A program made the position numbers and the translations under genes. From Bipolaris cookei (lineage: Eukaryota > Ascomycota > Dothideomycetes > Pleosporales > Pleosporaceae): 64,000 nucleotides of DNA. How positions within the stretch are numbered: the stretch's first letter is position 1; the number at the start of each line of letters is the position of its first letter. This document shows positions 34,301-45,174 of the stretch, one piece after another. Under the pieces are notes generated by a model. It made no database searches. It was given only the letters and a program-made list of their open reading frames with translations, and had not been told where the DNA came from. The DNA lies in assembly GCA_002286855.1 (NCBI GenBank), contig NRSV01000023.1, positions 1-64,000 of the forward strand. Direction: 5' to 3'.

Positions 34301-36651
34301 AAAGTGGATGCCTGCAGACGTGTGTGTATGTATTCATCCAGCGAATCAATACATGATGCCTTGATCGGGACAATATCTGTGCACCTGATTTCGGCAAGTT
34401 AGCGATATAAGCTGTAAAAGTCATGGCCGGATTTGCACAGTTGGCTCCATAGGATGGGGAGAAACAGAGAGGGTGCATGCGCACACCTCGACGGTGGCTG
34501 CGAGATGATTTGCGATGATGCAAAAGGATGAGATTGAGGCATTTCTTCGTATGGGCTAGCGGCAGAAGGAACAAGAGGCTGCCTGGTGAATGGACTGGCA
34601 CACGCAGTTTTCCAGCCGCGCAGCTTGGCACCAGTAATGCCTAGGCACTTACTGCCCATGACAGCCAGCTAGGCTGCACGTCAACCAACGGCGTTGCTGA
34701 TTTTGCAGGCCGGGAACACGTGACAATCATTACTTTTTCTTCGTCATCCGCTCTCGCTCGCATGGATGAGGATTGGCTGCCGCCAAAAACAAAAAAAAGT
34801 GATCTAACGGTGGCCCATCGAGATTCCGGTGACGCCCTTCTGCAGGTCAAGGTACATGTAGGTAGATACACACACACACACACAGACACACACACACATA
34901 CATCTACATGCGTACATACATTTCTACGCGACGCACTATGTGGCTGAGAAGGACCGACAGCCGAGACGACACAAGGCCGACAGAAGCTGAAAGACGTTTG
35001 GTGGTTGATTCGGGAACCAGCCAGCCAGCCATGGTGGGCAGCTGACCCAGCGTCAAGCATGGGCAAGCAAGATACAGAGACAAAGAGTCACCTTTTGCAA
35101 CGAGTGGTGGTTGGCATGACTGAAACCTGCTCACTATTTGCTGCCTACGTGTCGTTTTCTTCTTTTGCGGATATTGAGTTGCAACAAGCATCAGGAATCA
35201 GGTGCTCGCAGACGATCATGCAGCTAGAGACTTGTCTATGTGTGTATGTATGTTTATCAGGCATGAAGAGAGAGAAAGTGTGTGCACTGTTGTTGTTGAC
35301 AAAACGTCTTGACATGGTTCAACATCGCGTGGCCTGAGCGGCCGGTTGGGCGGCTGCTCTCTCCCAACAAACACCTGCTCCAAGGGCAAAAAAAAATCAA
35401 GAGCCGGGGCGCCAAAGTCAAAAAACACACAGGGAGAGTCCAGCCCCAACCAAGGAGTCTCGATCCCGCAATGTAGTCATCAATCGCCCCACCACTGTCC
35501 CCTCAACACCTGCATCTGATATCCGTTGACAGCCATCTGCGATTCATCCCTTCGGACATGTACGTTAATCCTGTACAGGCTAGGGGTAAAAGGCAGGGCG
35601 CAGCCTTAAGCCAATCAGCTAGAACAAGTCAAGACAGACTACTGCACACTTACATGGTCATCACGCAGAAGGTTATGTATGCACACCTCATGCCGTAGTG
35701 GAACCGGTGATTTGCTGTTGGCGCTAAGCCGGTTGCATCCATAGCCATGGGGACTTTGCAGATGCATACGGACGACGGCCGGGGAGTAGAGCTTCGATGG
35801 TGGAGAAACTAGGGCTATGGTTGGATACCATTTTGATTTTGTACACTAGTTCATGTGTGCTTTGGGCTGGGTGCAGAATCGTGGTGGGGAGGCTGCAGAT
35901 TGATGCGTTGTGGCACCTTGACTCAAGTGGACCAGATACGTGGGCTAGTGTCATGGAGGCCAGTAGTCGACGACTACGACTACGACGACATAGTATAGTT
36001 GGACATGGAGATGTTGGATATCCAAAGAGATAGACACATGTCACAATCAAGACTGTAGAGTGGGAAGAGAAGTGGATTGCTCTTGGCTGGTCACCTGCAA
36101 CTATTGCTGCAGGCGCCGTTGGGTATGTTTTTTTTGTCATTTGGATATTTGCTCAAGGCAAATTGTGCTTGTCCTTCTTTTGGGACCTACTAACGTACAT
36201 TGTTGAGCTATTGCTCTGGTATCTTTGATATGAAAAGTTAAATGAACGTAATAGAGCGAGGGCTTTGACGAGCCCAACGCTCAAACAGGGACAACTCCGA
36301 GAAATGCCCAAACAAACCCACCCCCTAACCCTTGCGGCAAAAAAGCCCATTGAAGTAGTCGAAGAAACAGACTCTATGCCATCAAGGCTGGTTGACAGAG
36401 TTAAACATGCTAAGCCATTGCGGCCAGAAAATTCTAATGTTCAAGACCAGAAATTTGCCCGTACTGGTCTAATTTTGTAACGTGGTGGAAAAAAGGGAAG
36501 AAAGGAAAAACAATCCACCCCAACACCTAACGAGAAATCAATGGCTGTTCATCTCATCATGACTTTTCGAAAATAATATAAACACATAGACAAGAAGCGT
36601 ATTCGTAAGCAAAAGGATCCATGGGGGGAGGCCATGGAGGAGAAGAGCAGT
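31318..36651. other. gene-poor spacer, 5.3 kb
   Basis: No coding frame with recognisable content was found on either strand. Frames up to 150 codons exist (34179-34631) but look like chance. The only structures seen are a CA microsatellite (34868-34898) and scattered A/T runs. Composition is ordinary, without the strong AT bias of the RIP-like tracts elsewhere. It lies downstream of the Ran1-like kinase. Confidence 0.5.
34868..34898. repeat. CA dinucleotide microsatellite
   Basis: An (AC)n tract with one AGAC interruption at about 34882-34886. Confidence 0.9.
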
Positions 36652-38017
36652 CTAGTAGACGTGAACCGGAGCCATGATCGAAGGCTGGAAGGAGACGTGC
36701 TTGACCAGGTTGGCAGCTTGGATAAAAGGCTGGAACCAGGTATTGGCAGGAGGCTGAGGGGAAACGTATTGTTGGGGCTGAGGAACGCGCGAAGAAAACT
36801 TGGGAAGCTGCGACTGCGAGACGTGGTAGGACGAGGTCGAAGAAGCCGATGAAGCCGACGAGCAAGCAGAGAAGACGGACTCGCCGTCAGAGTTTGAGCT
36901 TCCCGAAGATGTCGACGACTGGAAGGGCGATGGGGCGTAAGCTGAGCCAGGCAGGGGAGCAAACTGGGGAATGGCGGGAGCCTGGTAGTATTGGCTGTAG
37001 GCGGGATCCTGGGCGTAGTCGACTGGACCAAAGGAAGGAGTGGGCATTGGCGATGAAACAGCCGACTTGGTAGCCGTGAAGGACGAGCATCGCATGATCA
37101 TGTCGCGGATCTCGGGAATGGTGGCCCTCTTGGCCGGGTTGAACTCAAACATGCGCCTCAGGACAGCATCGAGCTCGTCAGAGACAGGAAGGATGGTCTT
37201 GAGGAACTTGGGGTCCTTCATGAAGGCACGGAAAGTGCTGTCATCGAATGAGGCGCGCTTCCATGGGTTGCGGCCGCATGTAAGGTTGACGAGCATGACA
37301 CCAAGGCTCCAGACATCATTAGGGGCCGATGCGTAGCATGAGTAAGGCTTGGGTGATGATGTCTGGCATTCTGTAACAAAAAAAGTTAACACGTGACTTG
37401 TTGGGTGTTGACAGTTGAATGATCCTACCTGGAGACATGTAAAAGGTCGAGCCGCAGCCAAAGTCCGAGGTGACGGGATCAGTGGTGGCGAGTCCAAAAT
37501 CTGCAAGCTTGCAAGTCATTCCTTGGTCAGTGACGAGAACGTTTTCCGGCTTGAGGTCCCGGTGGTAAATTCCAATGGAGTGGCAGTACTCGACGGCATC
37601 CAAAACCTGGAGAAAGGCGCGCTTGGCCATGGCATCATTACCAACGTATTTGCCCTGCTCGGTGATGTTTGAGAAGAGGTCGCCCTCTGGGCAGTACTCA
37701 ATCACCACATAAGTGCAATCGGGCGCGTCCATGATCTTGACGAGCGAGACGACATTAGGGTGGGCGCTGGCCTGGTGGTGCAGCTGGATCTCGCGCTGCT
37801 GGAACTTTCTTTGGCGAGGCTCGAGACCAACCTTGTTGAGCGCCTTCACGGCGTAGGGAATGTTGGTCTGGATGTCGACGGCCGTGTAGACAACACCGTA
37901 GGCTCCAACACCAAGGACGCCAGTCAACTGGAGGCGTCCAGCCAGGACTTGGCCTAGGCGATCTTCCGGCGCGCAGAATCCATTTTGGGAGGGAGAAGCT
38001 GGGGGCGTCGGGTACAT
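36652..38017 (-). CDS. RAN1: Ran1/Pat1-like serine/threonine protein kinase
   Basis: Exons 38017-37429 and 37370-36652 (59 or 58-nt intron including the boundary bases) encode 435 residues. The N-terminal kinase domain (about 25-290) has the Gly loop GVGAYGVV (36-43), lysine K58 in AVKAL, HRDLKPEN (152-159) with catalytic D154, and DFG at 173-175. The intron falls inside the activation-loop end motif, which reads SPE in place of APE. The other lobe has DVWSLGVMLVNLTCGRNPW, a sequence characteristic of the Ran1 / Vhs1-Sks1 group. The C-terminal 145 residues are Ser/Pro/Tyr/Gln-rich. In fission yeast Ran1 (Pat1) blocks meiosis and mating; relatives in budding yeast act in glucose and cell-cycle signalling. 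The role here is inferred from family only. It is remarkable for standing alone between two long gene-free spacers. Confidence 0.88.
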
Positions 38018-41000
38018 GCTGTTAATGGTTGGGATGGAAGAGGTGAAGTAGTCCTCGCAGGTCCAATCAAGGCCTCAAGGACAAAAGTCAGCGGAGAGTC
38101 CGGGAAATGCGGTGGAGTGGCCTTGTCCGGGGGGGAAGAGGCAACAAGAAATCCTGGACGGAGGGCTCCGACTAGAAAGAAGACGCTATTATAAAAGGAT
38201 GTGTTTTGGTGAGGGTCAACCGAAAGAGACAAGTCACGTGACTTGACTTATCGTGGTTGGGCAGGGACCTTTTGCGACGAGAGTGTGGGTGGAGCGCAGA
38301 AGCAGAGAGCAGCAGTAGTGGAAAGGTTTTTGCGAAGGAATGTGAGTGTGTGTGTGAGTGGGAGGGAAGTAGCTCAAGGGAGGAGGATTGTTTTGAGGAG
38401 CGGAGGTGGGAGAGAGAGGAGGGATGTTTGTTGTTGTGATGGTAGCAGTAGTGGAGGAGGGTGTGTATGTAAAGTGTGAGGCGGGATATGATGTATGTGT
38501 ATGGACACGGCTGGGCAGCAGTGATAAAGAGAGGCGTGCTGGGGCGGGCGCGGACGGCTATTGGTCAGGCGGGTGGCCCCGGTCTTTGGTAAATATAGGG
38601 AAGGAGGGGCGCTATGACGAAGAGGGATGGGGCGACAGAGCGAGTGCAGGCGGCCATGAGCAATATGCGCCATCGCTCGCACTCGTCGTCGCCCTCAGAC
38701 TCACACACCCACACAGAGTGGCACACAGACGCACACGCAGGCTAACGTCTGGGTCCACTGGCGCCTGTCGAGTGGTGCAGCCCACCCTGGCTGGGGCAGT
38801 GGTCCAAGCCGGCGCAGCAGCAGGGCGTGGGCCGTCTGTGGCCAGTCCAGGCGGACGCGGTGGAGGCTAGGGGGTCCAACAAAGACCGTCATGCAGCCAC
38901 CGGGTGGGAGGGTGTGAATCATGGCGGCTGGCCGTCGGCTGTGGCCAAGGGCGAATCAGGTGGGCCGTCAGCAGGGCGAGGGTGACACACAGCAGCGGGG
39001 GCTCGACGCGACAAGTGCAGCAGCCTCGAGGGGCCCGCCTGCACTCTGCCGTGGCCGTCGTCGACTTGCGCTGCGCTGCTCGTCAGCCCGCAGCGAGGAC
39101 ACCTGTCGCCCTGGGGGCTGGCGACGCTGATTGGCCGCCTCCGCGCGTCCATGGCCGCTATGCCCGCCGTCCCAAGCCTCGCTCGATAGTCGTCACGGCC
39201 CACCAGGCGGGCCCACTCGCCCTCCGAAAACGACCGCGCCGCGCCCCAGGCCCAAAGGACCCAAAGAACCCAAAGGCTGAGAGACTGGCGCCTGTCTGCT
39301 TCGAGCCTAGCGCTGTCTGGGCCCTCGGCGCCCATGTGCCAGAGCCCGGCCAGGCTGACGACGTCGACAAAAGCCGCGAGTGCGAGTGCACGGCCGGCGT
39401 TCGATAGTCTGCGCTGGCCCCCCAACCCTCCCCCCATGACGAATGCACGCCCGTCCAAACGACGATCTCGCAACGCTGCGGCACTGCGGCCTGCATCTCT
39501 GACTGTCATGCCGCCCGCAGGTCCTGCCATGCCACACCAGAAGCCCTCACCCGCAACCAGGCCCGCAGCGGCCTCCAATCTCAATCTCGCCCTCGTCCTC
39601 GCCCTCGCCCTCGCGTTTCGGTTTCGAGTGAGTGGAGTGGCTTCCTGCCTCGCGCCCACCGCCCTGCCGCCGCCAACAGGGTCTGTCCCTCAATCTGCTC
39701 TGCTCTGCTCCTTCCTCCCTCGCGCCCACCGTCCACCTCCTTGCTCGCTCCTGCCCGCTGGCTCTGTGGCCACCAACGTGAAAGGCGCCTTCCCTTGGCC
39801 CTGGTTTGCCGCTGCCCGATCCAGCCCAGCGCCTGCCTCCAGTGGCTCCCCAGCACCTGCCCCCCCTCGCCATTGGCTGCCTGCCATATTGCCTCCTCTG
39901 CCAATGACTAACCGAACCGTTCGCTCCATGCTCCTGCCGTGGCGCTACGTCTACCAGAATTTTCCACCCTATCCCCCCAGCCAATCCCACCCTCCATCAT
40001 TTCTGACTTTTGTGCCAATTACCGTCGTCCACCCTGTCCTGTGACTACTGCCCGTCACCGCCCACCACCGTCGCCGCCTTGTTGCTGTCACAGTCACACC
40101 GGTCATTCGTCGTCGTCTTGCCAGTCGTGGCGCATTGCGCACAATATACCGGTCGCCAACTCGTCGTGATCCACGGCCACCCACCTGGGCTATGAATCGT
40201 AACAGTACAGCTGGCCTTGCTTCCATGGCTGCTTCCACTTCCACTTCCACTTCCACTCCTACACCCACACCCTTCCAATCGTACCCGCTCGAATCCTAAT
40301 AACGCTCTAGCAGCCCCCGTATCCATGTCTGCATACGAACCGTCAGGAGCTGCCATATCCGCCAGATTGCAAACCTTGTCTACAAGCGAGCCACCCGTGC
40401 AACGACCTGCAGCTTCCAATTCTTTTTCCTTGCTTTCCGCCCTCATCCGTGCGCGGGCACAGACACCAATCAGGTCCGCCGCCCGGCTGGCTAAACCTAC
40501 GAGAGCGGGAGTCTGTGAGTCTGTGAGTAGAGACAATGGAGATCATCGATGAGCGAAATTGTTCCTTTGCACGCCGCTCCTACGGCCACAATATTGTCGG
40601 AGCTCTCATCACATCCTAGAGCCATTCCCAAGGGCATGGCCGCGGGTGACGGCTGAGCCACAACGTATACGCGGTGCTAATTTGCCTTGCCTGCGCTAGC
40701 AATCTCTTCACACAGCAGCACATTATTTGCACAGTACTAAGTACCACTCAACCGTTTGCGGCCATGTATGCATCCCTCAAATGCATCACCACTGTTCATC
40801 ATCAGCATCTGCTCGTCATCTGCCTCTGCCTTTCACCCCCCCTCACCCTTTCGATACGCCCCAAACTACTCTTCAACCATGTGTGTCATCCATGCAAATG
40901 TTTGATTTGCATTCATGCATTCCTCCCTGCCATGTCTTCTCCACAAAGCTTGAGCGTTTCAGTCGACTTATCCAAAGTTACATATTCACCGCCAGATGGC

Positions 41001-44000
41001 CTCAAGCGAGCTGTCATTGGCCTAGCTCCGGTACCTACGTTTGATCTTATCGATAGCTGCCCTTGAACAATAAGCCCACCCCCTCCATGTCAACCTCCTA
41101 ACCCCCTCAAATTTCTAACCGCGGCCATGTGAGCAACAAAATATCCACTCCACCCTCTCATCCCCACGGCATTGCTCTTGATGGCTGGTACATTCTGCGA
41201 CGTGGCGCCTACCAGTCGACTGAGACCAGCCACCATGCCAATCTACTTGCTCTATCTGTGTAGAAACTAGACGGTCACCGGATACACTTGTAGATACGTG
41301 TCCAGCCTCATCTTACTATCCCTGCTGTACTCTGTTTGGCCCTGCCTCGTGGTTTTGCACAAAGGGTATTGTTGCCTTTACAAAATAAAAGAGTCGTTTG
41401 CACAGTAGTTCAGCCTTCATGACTGACGCGACTGATCTCATGCTGTGGACTTTTTAGCGCTCACCTGCGAAACTAAACATATTCATTCGGCTTGAAAACT
41501 ACCGTGTCGATTCATGAGCAACATCCGACTGACATCGTTAATGTCCCATTTGCATCTACTTGTTTAGCTCTGGCTTGACTCTTTATCAAACATATACATA
41601 CTAGCTACTGCTCTCACTTACCATGTCTACCGATGGTATACCTGGCCAAGTACTTGCCTATTATAATAGGCCTCCAAAAAGATTAAATATACCTGTCACA
41701 CAGAGTGTAATGACGAGCCTCATCCCTGACTTGCATTCACCACTACCGCCACACAAGGTGGCCATGTTCCCTCGGTATAGCTTCAAATATGTGTACACTA
41801 CAATAGCTCTGCGCCTCGTATTCTTGACGATAAAATAATAGATTTGCATCGTCCCAGGCCACACGGATCACCGCTTACAGTCGGCCCGCAAACCTGTCAG
41901 ATCAACCCTTAGTCATTCAGGCATTAACGTTTCGCCACTGCCATGGCTGGACCAAACTTCGAGGCGGCGTTCTGTTTTTACTTTTTTTTTCTTTTACTGC
42001 ACACTCATGCGTTGCAAAGGAACTGCCTGCATGGGCAGTCAGCTGTTCCGACACACCATGTTTGGCCGTTGTATCGCTCCATGCTTACTGTATCCATCTC
42101 TGTCTGACACTGTTTACTTACCATGGCATCGGCGCTAGTAGGTCATCTCTCGGACAGACTTGCGCGTCTTGGGCCATGATTGCCGTACACGGCTGAACAG
42201 TCACAAGAAATGTCATCATATCCGCCCGCCCGCCCGCCAAGTGATGCAGCACCCTGCACATTACTATATTTCTGATACACCTATACACTCTCCAAAGTTG
42301 CTATACCCCGACCCTTCGATCAACTTTGCAGCCTACGTTCTTGGACACACAAAAAAGGGAACCCGTGTGTGCAGATAGACTTTTTGATCGCGTCAACCGC
42401 TTTCGCCCAACAATGCTCACCTGCATGTCACGCCAATGATACGGCTGCGGATGTTCAGGGCAATCGGCCTCATGATACAATGGCTTGCCCACAGTCCCAA
42501 GAACCCCAACACTGGACTCACCGTAGCCAGCCATCGTTATCATCATTGAATCCCCCAAAAAACTCACTTTTAGGAAAGCCACCCGTCCGTTCTCCACCAT
42601 GGTTCACAAGATCGCCCGCATAGGCCATGATTCCATGGAACCCAACTCGCTGGCGCCTCGAAATTAAACTCCCAAATCTTTCGCTTACAAAGGGTCCCTT
42701 CTAGTCGGCACCGAAGATCCTATTAGGGGGGTGAGCTTTGTTGCTTCTCTCCATTGGCATACACGTGTCCTAGTGCCCCATCTCCTAGTCAGCGGCAGCT
42801 AATCACCGAACCAAACTTTTCCCAAACCTAAATCCTGCACCTTCCCTCTCTCACGCTCTTTCCCACCCCAAGATTGGATCGGCGGCACGTCCTTTTCGGG
42901 CCTTTTATGGTGTATGCCGTCGTGGTCGTTCCTTCCAAATGGCCCTTTTAATTATTATTTCACCATAGTCTTCTTTTTTTGGGCGTGCTGGCACACCCGC
43001 GTCGCTCAGACTAGTAAGTTGGTATGGCCTTGACGCTGTTTTTCCCTTTGTGTTGGCCCAAATTTCCACCAGCCGCAAAATAGTGGCACCATTTTTTTTT
43101 TAGGGGAGTTGCGCCGGATCGTCGTCGTTAATGACTAAGGAAACAATAATCTATCTGTTGCTTCATTGGCAACAAATGAGCTCATGGTTTAGGGGCCCCC
43201 GCGGTCCCTCTTTTTTTTCTTTCCATTCTCTGTTCTCTCTTCTTCTTCCCCTTACAACCTTTGATGATGTGTACGATATTTGCCCTGTGCACTCAGCACC
43301 ACGCTTTTCGGGCCACTGAAAACCATCGCGTTATACTTACGGCGAGTTATGCAGTCATAATGTAGTACTCTGATGATTTCTCGATTCTTTCTCCTCCCAA
43401 CACCCCCCTGGCCCTATTCCAGCATTCTTCGGCACCTTCCAAGTCAGCTTTTGCCAAGGCTCATCCTTCCGTTTGCGCATTGCTGTTCATAATTTTTTCC
43501 TCACCTTCTTTTCTCCTCAACGGCCCTTTGTTGCATGAGCAAATAAAAGTCTCAAAGAGTCGTGCCGACATATTGCCCCCCAAGTTCAATAGCTCTACAT
43601 CACCGCCATAGCGTTTTTTCTCTCTCTTTTCTCCCACGAAAGAAGCGCAGCCGCCATAAGCGATTTCACTTTACAGGCGCCAACCTTGTAGCTTGTCTAG
43701 CGTTGGGCCGCCCGCCCACCTTTTTGCGCCATCATCCTCCCCCTTTCGATCTACCTTCTGCCTACAAGCATGTGACTGTTGCTTGAATCAACAAAACCTT
43801 ACTTTCTTGCCACCACTCAGCCTCATTCTCTAACACACGCACGAACCTTTTTTTTACGGTAAACACGAGATTCCGGGGCTCTGTGCACCCGCGATAGTGC
43901 GTCGCTTCTCACGTGGTTGCTCTCTTCTTGTCTAAATCGGTGTGTTGTGCAGGGTCTGCCAGGCGGGCCGTTGGGAGAGCAGCCCTGCACCCAGCGATCC

Positions 44001-44717
44001 CAAAAAAAGAAAAGAAGGAAAAAAACCCCCAAACTACTACGTATTGCCCGGCCGCTCACGCGCACAGCGGCTGATGACGCTCGTTGTTAGTAGCATGTTT
44101 CGCCTCATTTTGCATTGACGATACCTTTTTGCAAGCTATCGTCTTCTTTTGCCACAGGGTTGTTCCTTACACTGATACCCTAGGTACGCACACAAAACTT
44201 CTGTCTCGCAGGCAGCAGCAGCTCAGCGAGGCTGGCAACCATGTGTACCATGTAACCCGCGAACAGCCATTTCACACCGGCCCAACGGGCCCAACGTAAC
44301 CAGAAACCACTCCGTATCCAAATTTTGCCACTTGGGCAATGTGTCTTTTCCCGCCTCACAAGTCAGGTCTCGATTGCGCAACCACCCACCCGCTCCGCGC
44401 CTCTCACTCCACCTCTCTTCATGTGTCGCCGTCAGCGCCTTCAAATCCGAATCTGAAACAGGATCCCTTCACATGGGGCGGAGCGGACGGGCGGAGTGAG
44501 TAAGAGACCATACAGTCGCGTTTACGTTTACCCATGGTTGCACCGTCACTTAGTCGTCAGTCAGCCAGATCGCTGTCCATACGCATACGTAAGGGAATAT
44601 GCTGGTAGTGAAAAAAAAAGCCCATCAACACATTGCATGTCTCAGCGTGAATCCGTCCGTCAGCGTGTTTGATGATGCCAATATACTCGTACATAGATGG
44701 CTGCTGCTATGCAAAAT

Positions 44718-44739
44718 GTATACGCGTATACGCGTATAC
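44718..44739. repeat. 22-bp perfect palindrome (TATACGCG units)
   Basis: GTATACGCGTA followed by its reverse complement; an alternating pyrimidine-purine tract. Confidence 0.85.
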
Positions 44740-44899
44740 TATGTACATAGACGCCAGTCTAGACGTCAGCCATGCGCGTTACGCCCATCTGTAGAACTAC
44801 ATGCCCTTTGCCTCCCCCTATGTATGTACAAACAACGAAACAACGTCGCGTCAGCATGTTGACCCGTCGAGTGGACAGCAAGGGTCCTTGAGTCCGCCT

Positions 44900-44914
44900 C
44901 CCCCCCCCCCCCCC
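44900..44914. repeat. poly-C tract, 15 C
   Basis: An uninterrupted run of 15 C on the + strand, a likely slippage or sequencing-length-uncertain site. Confidence 0.85.
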
Positions 44915-45174
44915 ACCTACCAAACAAAAAACAATGAAGTCAGAGAAGAAGAGAAAAAGAAGAACCAAATACCCCCGATCTGACAGTTCCAGCTCAGCGG
45001 ACACTGAAAAAGTCCAATGCACATGCAACTGCTTGCTCTCCCGCACCATACACCCAAACACACTCCTCACCCCACAATCGATACTATGCCTGATCTTGAC
45101 ATCCAGTAGCTCAAGCAATACTGGGAGTCGAAACCTCGATAGTAACCAGAAAACACCCACAATGGAACTGATAA

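Larger units (their letters stand above)
38018..45174. other. gene-poor spacer, 7.2 kb, upstream of the kinase
   Basis: No convincing gene. 38.2-38.5 kb is G/A-rich on the + strand, so it is pyrimidine-rich on the kinase's own strand, as in many fungal promoters. 38.9-40.0 kb is GC-rich and yields long overlapping chance frames (38919-39659 minus, 39334-40044 plus). 39.5-44.5 kb is pyrimidine-rich on the + strand with CTTCCA (about 40227-40260), CCGCC and poly-T tracts. Also present are a 22-bp palindrome (44718-44739) and a run of 15 C (44900-44914). A long 5' leader, enhancer-like control region or non-coding RNA is possible, but nothing in the sequence proves one. Confidence 0.5.

Noticed and set aside
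34179..34631. 150-codon minus-strand frame in the gene-poor spacer
   Set aside because: Composition resembles random sequence and it has no amphipathic or domain-like stretches; another frame of similar size overlaps it.
38919..40044. Overlapping 246-codon minus and 236-codon plus frames
   Set aside because: The DNA is GC-rich, so stops are rare; both translations are low-complexity Ala/Arg/Pro/Gly with no domain-like segments.
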